12,437 nt of DNA. Source: Promethearchaeia archaeon. Lineage in GTDB: Archaea > Asgardarchaeota > Lokiarchaeia > Sigyniarchaeales > SOKP01. Each line of letters starts with the position of its first letter. Position 1 is the stretch's first letter. Position numbers and translations under genes: made by a program. The stretch spans positions 1-12,437 of the forward strand of contig JAHQWS010000333.1 of the NCBI GenBank assembly GCA_029856295.1, written 5' to 3'. The notes beneath the pieces were generated by a model that was not told the origin of the DNA, searched no databases, and saw nothing but the letters and a program-made list of their open reading frames with translations. This document shows positions 6,616 to 12,437 of this stretch, in pieces.

Positions 6616-6630
6616 GAAAAAAAATAAAAA
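6616..6630 (-). terminator. T-rich terminator after the four-helix membrane protein
   Basis: On the minus strand the sequence reads TTTTTATTTTTTTTC, about 60-75 bp beyond the TAA at 6690-6692 and just before the M20 gene. A T-tract of this kind can terminate archaeal transcription and would separate the two codirectional genes. No hairpin is seen. Confidence 0.35.
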
Positions 6631-6689
6631 CTTTAAAGATTTAAATTAGAAAATGGTTTCTGATTTTGTACTTTTCAATAATTCTTGCC

Positions 6690-7142
6690 TTAATTATTCA
6701 CTGGTTGATCTGGTGAAGGTTTAACACTTAACTCTGATTTAAATTTATATATTAGGATATTTAATATAATCAAAACAATCCATATGAATAGAATGATATA
6801 AAAACCATAATAAAAATGCCAAATCTCCCCTTTTTCTATGGTACCAACAGTAAATGCTAAGAAGTATATTATAACCATGCTTAGAATAGCATTACCAATA
6901 ACAGTAAGAACAAAAGAAGCAGTGGGTCTCCTGAAAAATATCAATATAACTCCAATTAAATAAAAAATCAGTGTAACATGTGTAAAATAATAACCAGTAT
7001 AAATATCAGCACTAAAATCAGACCGACTCGGATCTTGAGTAGTAAACGCAGGCATGAAAGTTGCCCACAAAATTATTAAAAAAGCTATGAGATAAATTAA
7101 TCGAATGTTCGCTCCTTTTAATTTTAGAATTTTAAACACCAA
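6690..7142 (-). CDS. Four-helix membrane protein of unknown function
   Basis: A 150-residue hydrophobic protein with four predicted membrane helices at about 14-32, 50-70, 74-99 and 109-133. A short loop after helix 1 (MPAFTTQDPSRSDFSADI) is probably outside, and the polar C-terminus KFKSELSVKPSPDQPVNN lies on the cytoplasmic side by the positive-inside rule. RRP at 71-73 between helices 2 and 3 also fits a cytoplasmic loop. There is no ATG near the N-terminus; the frame starts with TTG at 7142 or GTG at 7139, and both are preceded by a TATA-like TTTAAATAAT about 40 bp upstream. I recognise no family. The topology is that of small integral membrane proteins common in archaea. Confidence 0.75.
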   Translation of the reverse strand: MVFKILKLKGANIRLIYLIAFLIILWATFMPAFTTQDPSRSDFSADIYTGYYFTHVTLIFYLIGVILIFFRRPTASFVLTVIGNAILSMVIIYFLAFTVGTIEKGEIWHFYYGFYIILFIWIVLIILNILIYKFKSELSVKPSPDQPVNN

Positions 7143-7180
7143 ATATAATTGAATTTTGTTAAATTTTGATAATAATGTAA

Positions 7181-7190
7181 ATTATTTAAA
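7181..7190 (-). promoter_or_regulatory. TATA-like element of the four-helix membrane protein gene
   Basis: On the minus strand TTTAAATAAT lies about 39-48 bp before the TTG start at 7142, giving a predicted leader of roughly 15-20 nt. A perfect inverted repeat sits directly upstream (7200-7219), which would be a suitable place for a regulator. Confidence 0.35.
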
Positions 7191-7199
7191 AATAGTTAT

Positions 7200-7219
7200 T
7201 TTTTACTTATTAGTAAAAA
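7200..7219. repeat. Perfect 8-4-8 inverted repeat between two codirectional genes
   Basis: TTTTTACT (7200-7207) and AGTAAAAA (7212-7219) are exact inverted copies around the 4-nt spacer TATT. The site lies in the 123-bp gap after the stop of the 4Fe-4S protein gene and immediately upstream of the TATA-like box of the membrane protein gene. It could be an operator for a dimeric transcription factor, or a weak hairpin aiding termination of the 4Fe-4S gene. The stem is almost all A/T, which makes chance occurrence more likely. Confidence 0.5.
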
Positions 7220-7265
7220 GTGTTCATAAGTAAAGCAGGGAATAGTTATTCTCAATATTATAGTT

Positions 7266-8372
7266 TTAATTAGATATACCGACTTTTGGTACCGGGATAA
7301 ATACACTTCTAAGATCAGTCTTTCGTAATATTCTAGCTTTCTCCGGGCATTGCTGCACGCAGACTCCACAACCTATGCATTTGTTATCATCATTATGAGC
7401 CATTCCATCTATTAAAGTTATTGCTTCAATTGGGCATTTTTCGACGCACGTTCCACAACCTTTGCACTTTTTTTCATCTATTTCCGCGATATATGAAGTT
7501 ATAGTATGGAATGGCCATATACCTCGATAATAGCTTTGAAAGATGATACAGCAACATTTGCAGCAATTACATATCGCATTTTCTTCTTTATCGAGATCAA
7601 AGTCGTAATGAAAAGCTTTATGAACAAGACCATCTTTTTCTGCTTCTACTAAAACTTTTTTCGCTTCTTCTTTGGATATTGGTTTGCCAAAACCATGTTC
7701 AATAAAATAGCGACCTATATGCCCCAAATGTAAGCATCTAAATTGATCTTTTGTCACTTTACAAGGATCACCTAAAAGCTCCTTTTCGAACTTACAAGGA
7801 CATTGGGATAATGAGATGATATCATTTCGATCAATAATTTTAGCGGCTTCATAAAAAGGTAACGTTTCTTCTTGTGGAATAATAAGCTCCTTATCAATTG
7901 GTAATATCCTCGTAAAAGCGGGCATTTGATTTTTGAACAAAGGTACTATTGTCTCATAGTTTTTTTGAGTTAATTCACTCGCCTCTTCAAGTATTTTATC
8001 ATAAATTTTTGCGAGTTTCTTCCTTTTTTCTGTGGTGCCTTTTTTAACTAAAGAATATTCGAATATATCAGGGATTGGCGCCAATAGATGGTACTCCATA
8101 ATATCAGAAACTTCATTAGGCATATCTAAAATGATTCCTTCATCCATTAAAGAATTTAGCATTGCTTTAAGATCTCTCTCTTCCATCCCTGTTCTTTCTT
8201 TTAACTTAGCAAATGTCAAGATGGGATTTCTGAAATTCAAGAGGAATTTTGCTTGTTCTTCATTTAATAGAGTCTTTAATAGCTTAATCATGGTATCATT
8301 GGGTTGAAATAGAGGATTACCGCTGGCTTTAACTAGTATTTTAGCCACTTTTTGCCACTCTTTTTCCGACAT
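7266..8372 (-). CDS. Cys-rich 4Fe-4S ferredoxin-type protein with N-terminal helical (winged-helix-like) domain
   Basis: A 368-residue cytoplasmic iron-sulfur protein. Residues 25-110 are a helical region with winged-helix character (LLNEEQAKFLLNFRNPILTF, then LKERTGMEERDLKAMLNSLM as a recognition-like helix) that could bind DNA or a partner. The middle holds two Cys clusters: CPCKFEKELLGDPCK with C191, C193, C204 plus C213, and ICNCCKCCC with C268, C270, C271, C273, C274, C275. The C-terminus is a bacterial-type 2[4Fe-4S] ferredoxin: CKGCGTCVEKCP (C303, C306, C309, C313) and CIGCGVCVQQCP (C332, C335, C338, C342). Relatives with this layout occur in anaerobic archaea and sulfate reducers and are usually annotated only as 4Fe-4S binding proteins; electron transfer or redox sensing are both possible. 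The start ATG at 8372 follows an AT-only TATA-like stretch by about 14-28 bp, so the mRNA is probably leaderless. No partner oxidoreductase gene is adjacent. Confidence 0.9.
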   Translation of the reverse strand: MSEKEWQKVAKILVKASGNPLFQPNDTMIKLLKTLLNEEQAKFLLNFRNPILTFAKLKERTGMEERDLKAMLNSLMDEGIILDMPNEVSDIMEYHLLAPIPDIFEYSLVKKGTTEKRKKLAKIYDKILEEASELTQKNYETIVPLFKNQMPAFTRILPIDKELIIPQEETLPFYEAAKIIDRNDIISLSQCPCKFEKELLGDPCKVTKDQFRCLHLGHIGRYFIEHGFGKPISKEEAKKVLVEAEKDGLVHKAFHYDFDLDKEENAICNCCKCCCIIFQSYYRGIWPFHTITSYIAEIDEKKCKGCGTCVEKCPIEAITLIDGMAHNDDNKCIGCGVCVQQCPEKARILRKTDLRSVFIPVPKVGISN

Positions 8373-8385
8373 TTTAAAAAAACCT

Positions 8386-8400
8386 TAATATTTTATTAAT
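8386..8400 (-). promoter_or_regulatory. TATA-like element of the 4Fe-4S protein gene
   Basis: On the minus strand ATTAATAAAATATTA is centred about 22 bp before the ATG at 8372. This spacing fits a leaderless archaeal transcript beginning at or next to the start codon. Confidence 0.4.
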
Positions 8401-8713
8401 TATCGTTAATGTTTAAGTAAAAATAAGTTTAATTTCTTAAATTAAATTTTTCTCATGATCATTCAAATCTGTATTGATCACCATGGATTTTTGAGTGGAA
8501 ATCTAATTTTCGGGTAATTCTTAGGAATTAAATAGCGATATGATAGACTAAAAGTCGAGTCATAAACTGATCCTGTTTTAAACTAATCTCAAAACTTTCT
8601 CTTTTAAAGTCATTATTTTTTCATATTCCTCTTAGGAAAGTTGTACATTGTTAATTAAAGTATTCGGTCTTAATTTCTTTAAGCGCCGTAATGACTTGAT
8701 TAGTAAATAACAT

Positions 8714-8735
8714 TTATTTAAATAAAAGAAAAAGC
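8714..8735 (-). terminator. T-rich terminator of the giant surface protein gene
   Basis: Directly after the TAA at 8739-8741 the minus strand reads GCTTTTTCTTTTATTTAAAT. Runs of T right after a stop are typical archaeal intrinsic terminators. The region also contains the palindrome ATTTAAAT, too short to form a useful stem. Confidence 0.4.
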
Positions 8736-8738
8736 CTA

Positions 8739-11700
8739 TTATGTTACTCTTTTAATTTCCCTTTGAGTTTTTCTGGAAGATAAGACAATCATTATAGAGG
8801 GCAATATAATGAGTGTTATCATAATAGGGAGAGAACTTAGATAAATATGTTCGAAAGAGGATTCTGTATCGTTCTTTTTTGTGCTACCACTTTCTTGAGA
8901 GCCTTTATTATTGGCGGGTTGTTCACAAGGATACACCTCAAATTGAGAAGTTACTCTGGCTTCTTTATTATCTAATCCTTTAGCCCAAATTGACACGTTA
9001 TGACGCCCATTAGCATACCCATCAATTGAAAAATTAAATATTTGTCCATTGGAAAAGTTATCAGATGCAAATAGCCTTCCATCTATCCACACTTGAAAAT
9101 GATCGGGATAAAGTGAAACAACGATAAATACTAAATTATTCCCGGTAGTGTTATGTACATAATTCTCTAGCTCAATAATAGTGATTAATGTCTCAGATTG
9201 AGATTGAACTTCAAACTCAGCAGTAATGGTTGCGATCTTTCCATCAAGACTAATGGCCCATATAAATACACAATGAGTTCCTATATAACCTGTATAATTA
9301 TCAAGTAAATAGACAATAGGAACTTCGTTTGAAAAATTATCTGATTGTACCAAAAACCCATCAATCCAAAGCTCGTAATAATCAGGATAATCGGAAAAAA
9401 CAGTAAACGTTAAATTATTGCCCCCAGACATAAATTCGCAGTTATTAAGTTCGTTAATTTGAACTAACGTGACGGAAGTGCTATAAACGGTGAATACGGC
9501 ATTGATGGAACCCACTATAAAATCTTTTCCAATCGCCCAGATATATACGGAATGATTCCCTAAAATAGCAGAAAAACTATCTAATTCAAACAATATTGGA
9601 ATTCCATTAGAAAAATTATTCGTATAGGTTAATACGCTATCAATCCATAACTCAAAGTAATCGGGATATTCAGAGTATATCGTGAAGTTAAGAATATTTC
9701 CGGTTGACATAAACTCAAACCCGGTCAAGTTGAAAATAGAAATTAATGTACTGGAATTTGAATAAACATTGAAAATAGTCTGATAATACGCCTGTTTACC
9801 GTCTATACATTTCGCATAAATAAGAACATTATGATCTCCAACCGTATAATTATCAGAGGTCCAGATAATATCCTCATCCGGGATATAAGTTCCGTTTTGT
9901 ACCAATGTCCCATCAACGGATATATTATAGATTCCAATATATTGGGAAGAGATACTTAAATTTATGTTGTGTCCGGTGGTCATAAAGAGGTAATTAGGAA
10001 TTCCATTTACATTGATTATGGTACTTGAATTAGAATACACAAAGAAATCTTCGGAGGCGGTACCTATTTTACCATCCTCTCCAATGGCCCATATATATAC
10101 CGTATGATAACCCAAGCCATATCCGTCTATTGGAAATGAATATTGTATTCCGTTTTCATAGCTCGTATTGACCTGTAAAACGCTGTCTATGTATAAGGTA
10201 TAATAGTCAGGATAAAACGAACTAATTGAAAAATTTATAAAATGCCCCGCGGTTAAAAATTCATAGTCAGCTAAACCCTCTATATTCACAATCGTATTAG
10301 ATAGTGAATATACGCTGAAACTAGAGGTAAACTCAGACTCTTTACCAATGGTATCATTGGACCAGATGGTAATATTATGTTCTCCTATAGGATAATTATC
10401 AATTGAAAGGCTGAACTGATGCCCACCAAATTGATACATTCCAGAATGGTTTAGAACACCATCTATAAAAAATTTGAAGCTATCGGGAAAAGAAGCATTA
10501 ATCATAAAAGTGATATTGTTTCCGAGGGTTCTAAATTCATAATTTGGGAGGTCATCAATATCAATGTAAATGAATGAGTCAGCAAACACATGAAATTCAA
10601 TATTATACTCCGTTTCTTTTCCATCGGACCCGTTCGCCCAAATTATTACCGTATGTGAACCAACACTATAACCGTCCAAGGAAAAAACGATTTGTTCCCC
10701 GCTAATATATGCGTCTGTGGCAACGAGTAGACTGTCAATAGATAATTGATAGGTATCAGGATAAGAGGAACTAATGCTAAAATTTATGGTATGTCCTGTG
10801 GTACCGAATATATGATTTTCAATTGAATAGACCCGAATGAGCGTTTCAGAAGTAGAGTAGACCATAAAACTTGCATGAGCCGTACTTTCTTTTCCATCTA
10901 ACCCTATTGCCCAAATACTTAAATTATGTGTTCCAATAAAATAATTGTCAATGGAAAAATCAAAAATCTGCCCGTTAAAATATGGTCCTGAAGTAACCTC
11001 AATTCCATCAATACTGAAATTATACCAATCAGGATAGTCAGAACTAATTTGAAAAGATATATTATTTCCCGTTGTCATAAATTCATAGCTGTTGAGACCT
11101 ATAATATTTACAATCGTACTAGAGGCGGAATATACTGAAAAAGAAGCGGTAGTTTCGGCATATGTACCATCTAACGTAGTAGCGTTAATCTTAACGTAAT
11201 AATCGCCTAAATTATCGGTATAATTATCGAGAGAGTATGAAATTACATTCTGACCGTATATGAAAGAATCAGAATCTAAAAGCGTATTATTAATCCAAAT
11301 CCAATAATCTCCGCCATAACTGGAATTGATACTAAAGGTTATGTTATTGCCTATAGACATAAACTTGCAATTTTCAAGATGCTCAATATTGATTACTGTT
11401 GTTGAGTCGCCAAATCCGTGACAAAGCATATCACAGATCCACAGTATTGTTTCCTGGGCAATTTCTTTTTTTTCTGTAGTCGTGTAATATTCGTGAAAGG
11501 AAGCCGAATATATATTCTCCATAAGCATATAAATGAGATCAGCATTCAGATCAATGTCCAACCCTAAAATTTGTAGAATTTTATAGCTGTAATACACATT
11601 TTTTATATTGGAATAATTAATGTTGTAAAGCACAAAATTTCGAATTTTTGAGTCGTCAAGAGTATAACTGTTAAGCACTTTCAATATATAAATCATGTAA

Positions 11701-12437
11701 TAGGTATTCTCTAAAATTGTATCTATCTCATCTGAATATTTTGGACTACAGTATACAAACGAGGAATCTTCTACGAGATGATCTGATATATAAGAATAAA
11801 GCGCATCCGTATCGATTCCGGTATCAGAGATATTATTCAAGCCTAAAAAATGCGAAAGAAGCTCTAAATTTCTAATGGCATAGTACGTATAAGGAAAAAA
11901 CACATTTTTGGTTTGAATATCTTTTGACAATAGTTTATACCATAACATGCTCATAAACCCCCCATAGTTCTCATATGAGGGATCTAAGAATTGGCACTCT
12001 ACTATATCATTTAACAGTAACTCAAGATCGACTGACTCACTAAATGTAGATAATTTGTGCATCTTGAGAAGCGCGTCTAAGGCAAAAAAAGTACTTTTAA
12101 GCGAATGGAAGTACTCAATCTCTTGAAAACAAGATTTGTTAGACCGTGTATAAAACTCAATAGGATATGATCGAAACCCTGCTATTGAACCACCTTGTCC
12201 ATTAGACTGATAAATATCCTTACACGCGTAAAAAGAGCGCTCATCATACGTAGAATACTGAGAATGATGATATGAATCAGTAATATACTCATAAATGTAT
12301 GATATATCTAATTCGGGGAGCCTCTCAAAAAGAGAAAACGCATTTACTATGGTATTGAGTAGCTCTATAGTGGTATAATCTTTCGAAAGAAGTGAAAATC
12401 CGTAATTATATTGAAAATAATACGTAAGTAAATTATG
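8739..12437 (-). CDS. Giant surface protein: alpha/alpha-toroid-like region, nine Ig-like repeats, C-terminal membrane anchor (5' partial)
   Basis: The frame is open from the TAA at 8739-8741 to the right edge, giving 1232 visible residues. The first ATG in the window is at 12062, but the 125 codons upstream of it are open, coding-like and contain no ATG, GTG or TTG, so the real start lies outside the window. Visible residues 1-344 are helical, with repeated toroid-type segments (GQGGSIAGF 80-88, YFHSLKSTFFALDALLKM 109-126, NYGGF 157-161, TYYAIRNLELLSHFLGL 184-200, TYYMIYILKVLNSYTL 245-259) like those of prenyltransferase or squalene-cyclase repeats; no catalytic motif is evident. Residues 345-1172 are nine tandem Ig-like domains rich in N-x-S/T sequons. 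A polar linker, a membrane helix (about 1199-1221) and a basic tail (RKTQREIKRVT) follow, giving outside-to-inside orientation. A signal peptide is expected beyond the window. A role in adhesion, the cell-surface layer or ligand binding is inferred from architecture only. Confidence 0.92.
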   Translation of the reverse strand, partial: HNLLTYYFQYNYGFSLLSKDYTTIELLNTIVNAFSLFERLPELDISYIYEYITDSYHHSQYSTYDERSFYACKDIYQSNGQGGSIAGFRSYPIEFYTRSNKSCFQEIEYFHSLKSTFFALDALLKMHKLSTFSESVDLELLLNDIVECQFLDPSYENYGGFMSMLWYKLLSKDIQTKNVFFPYTYYAIRNLELLSHFLGLNNISDTGIDTDALYSYISDHLVEDSSFVYCSPKYSDEIDTILENTYYMIYILKVLNSYTLDDSKIRNFVLYNINYSNIKNVYYSYKILQILGLDIDLNADLIYMLMENIYSASFHEYYTTTEKKEIAQETILWICDMLCHGFGDSTTVINIEHLENCKFMSIGNNITFSINSSYGGDYWIWINNTLLDSDSFIYGQNVISYSLDNYTDNLGDYYVKINATTLDGTYAETTASFSVYSASSTIVNIIGLNSYEFMTTGNNISFQISSDYPDWYNFSIDGIEVTSGPYFNGQIFDFSIDNYFIGTHNLSIWAIGLDGKESTAHASFMVYSTSETLIRVYSIENHIFGTTGHTINFSISSSYPDTYQLSIDSLLVATDAYISGEQIVFSLDGYSVGSHTVIIWANGSDGKETEYNIEFHVFADSFIYIDIDDLPNYEFRTLGNNITFMINASFPDSFKFFIDGVLNHSGMYQFGGHQFSLSIDNYPIGEHNITIWSNDTIGKESEFTSSFSVYSLSNTIVNIEGLADYEFLTAGHFINFSISSFYPDYYTLYIDSVLQVNTSYENGIQYSFPIDGYGLGYHTVYIWAIGEDGKIGTASEDFFVYSNSSTIINVNGIPNYLFMTTGHNINLSISSQYIGIYNISVDGTLVQNGTYIPDEDIIWTSDNYTVGDHNVLIYAKCIDGKQAYYQTIFNVYSNSSTLISIFNLTGFEFMSTGNILNFTIYSEYPDYFELWIDSVLTYTNNFSNGIPILFELDSFSAILGNHSVYIWAIGKDFIVGSINAVFTVYSTSVTLVQINELNNCEFMSGGNNLTFTVFSDYPDYYELWIDGFLVQSDNFSNEVPIVYLLDNYTGYIGTHCVFIWAISLDGKIATITAEFEVQSQSETLITIIELENYVHNTTGNNLVFIVVSLYPDHFQVWIDGRLFASDNFSNGQIFNFSIDGYANGRHNVSIWAKGLDNKEARVTSQFEVYPCEQPANNKGSQESGSTKKNDTESSFEHIYLSSLPIMITLIILPSIMIVLSSRKTQREIKRVT
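8922..11405 (-). repeat. Nine tandem Ig-like domain repeats of 91-95 residues
   Basis: Repeat units by nucleotide position, N- to C-terminal: 11121-11405, 10848-11120, 10575-10847, 10299-10574, 10026-10298, 9753-10025, 9474-9752, 9195-9473, 8922-9194. Each begins near S-T-x-V-x-I-x-x-L and carries E-F-M-x-T-G-x-N-I-x-F-x-I-S-S, then Y-P-D-x-Y-x-x-x-I-D-x-x-L, F-x-N-G, I-D-x-Y-x-x-G-x-H-x-V-x-I-W-A-x-G-x-D-G-K and ends F-x-V-Y-S-x-S. Units 2, 3, 5, 6 and 9 are exactly 91 residues; units 7 and 8 are 93, share an extra pair of residues before the G-x-H motif, and with unit 9 share the D/N-NFSN segment, suggesting later duplication at that end. Unit 6 is the most divergent (IGIY replaces PDYY). 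The Y-x-x-x-I-D-G ... G-x-H/Y-x-x-x-I pattern matches the Ig-like domains widespread in Asgard and Thermoplasmata-type surface proteins. Confidence 0.9.
11406..12437 (-). other. Alpha/alpha-toroid-like N-terminal region of the surface protein
   Basis: This part encodes the helical head. Its pattern alternates a Tyr-rich helix of the form TYYAIRNLELL or TYYMIYILKVL with a second helix (LYSYISDHLVEDSSFVY, IRNFVLYNINYSNI) and GGF-type turns. That is the pattern of (alpha/alpha)6 toroid proteins such as prenyltransferase beta subunits and terpenoid cyclases. The Asp-rich or zinc-binding catalytic residues of those enzymes are not seen in the visible part, so a binding or structural role is likelier. 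The fold assignment is from pattern alone. Confidence 0.55.

Larger units (their letters stand above)
8373..8738. other. 366-bp intergenic region, no convincing gene
   Basis: This gap separates the giant surface protein gene from the codirectional 4Fe-4S gene. Only very short frames are present: a 20-codon minus-strand frame at 8651-8713 (MLFTNQVITALKEIKTEYFN) and a 20-codon plus-strand frame at 8455-8517 (MIIQICIDHHGFLSGNLIFG). The minus-strand frame reads on past several stops with somewhat protein-like stretches (RESFEISLKQDQFMTRLLVY), which could be the remains of a lost gene but is not beyond chance at this base composition. The right end carries the terminator of the surface protein gene, and the left end the promoter of the 4Fe-4S gene. 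Confidence 0.4.

Noticed and set aside
8032..8307. 91-codon plus-strand open frame
   Set aside because: It is antisense to the N-terminal domain of the 4Fe-4S protein; composition alone explains it.
8455..8517. 20-codon plus-strand frame in the 366-bp gap (MIIQICIDHHGFLSGNLIFG)
   Set aside because: It is too short, has no supporting promoter or ribosome-binding site, and is opposite in orientation to both neighbours.

Overview
The window is AT-rich (about two thirds A+T by eye) and looks archaeal. It holds a geranylgeranyl-reductase-family flavoprotein and TATA-like boxes a short distance upstream of starts with little or no leader. Intergenic T-tracts stand in for hairpin terminators, and the large surface proteins have N-glycosylation sequons and C-terminal membrane anchors. 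The style of these surface proteins (a beta-helix protein with a GTWSDPYVIENVTFD-type entry motif and an Asp tract plus IPGY anchor, and a giant Ig-like repeat protein) and a ferredoxin with an N-terminal helical domain point to an Asgard archaeon, most likely Lokiarchaeia-like. This assignment is inference from style; the window has no marker gene.

Layout. 1-187: downstream flank with possible gene debris. 188-1423 (-): FAD-dependent geranylgeranyl-reductase-like oxidoreductase. 1516-3228 (-): secreted or anchored parallel beta-helix (NosD-like) protein, split by one in-frame TAA at 2590-2592. 3414-3716 (+): small antibiotic-biosynthesis-monooxygenase (ABM) fold protein, also split by one in-frame TAA at its ninth codon (3438-3440). 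3770-3898 (+): 42-residue single-pass membrane protein. 3956-5287 (+): MFS transporter. 5266-6588 (-): M20 metallopeptidase/deacylase, overlapping the MFS gene tail to tail by 22 bp. 6690-7142 (-): four-helix membrane protein. 7266-8372 (-): Cys-rich 4Fe-4S protein. 8373-8738: intergenic. 8739 to the right edge (-): very large surface protein, N-terminus outside the window, with an alpha/alpha-toroid-like region, nine tandem Ig-like repeats and a C-terminal membrane anchor.

How the genes work together. There is no clear multi-gene pathway. Most genes have their own short upstream region with a TATA-like element, which suggests mainly monocistronic units; the 42-residue protein and the MFS transporter are the best candidates for a functional pair. 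Four of the proteins are membrane-embedded and two more are surface-anchored, so the window is largely an envelope and transport neighbourhood.

Most notable observations: (i) two adjacent, divergently transcribed genes each carry a single in-frame TAA and are otherwise intact, while TAA is plainly used as a normal terminator elsewhere in the window; (ii) the surface protein combines a toroid-like head with nine Ig-like repeats, and its open frame continues 125 codons beyond its first visible ATG without any start codon, so the gene is truncated by the window; (iii) a microprotein lies just upstream of the transporter; (iv) the 4Fe-4S protein has an unusual CNCCKCCC cluster. No convincing new multi-gene system was found.
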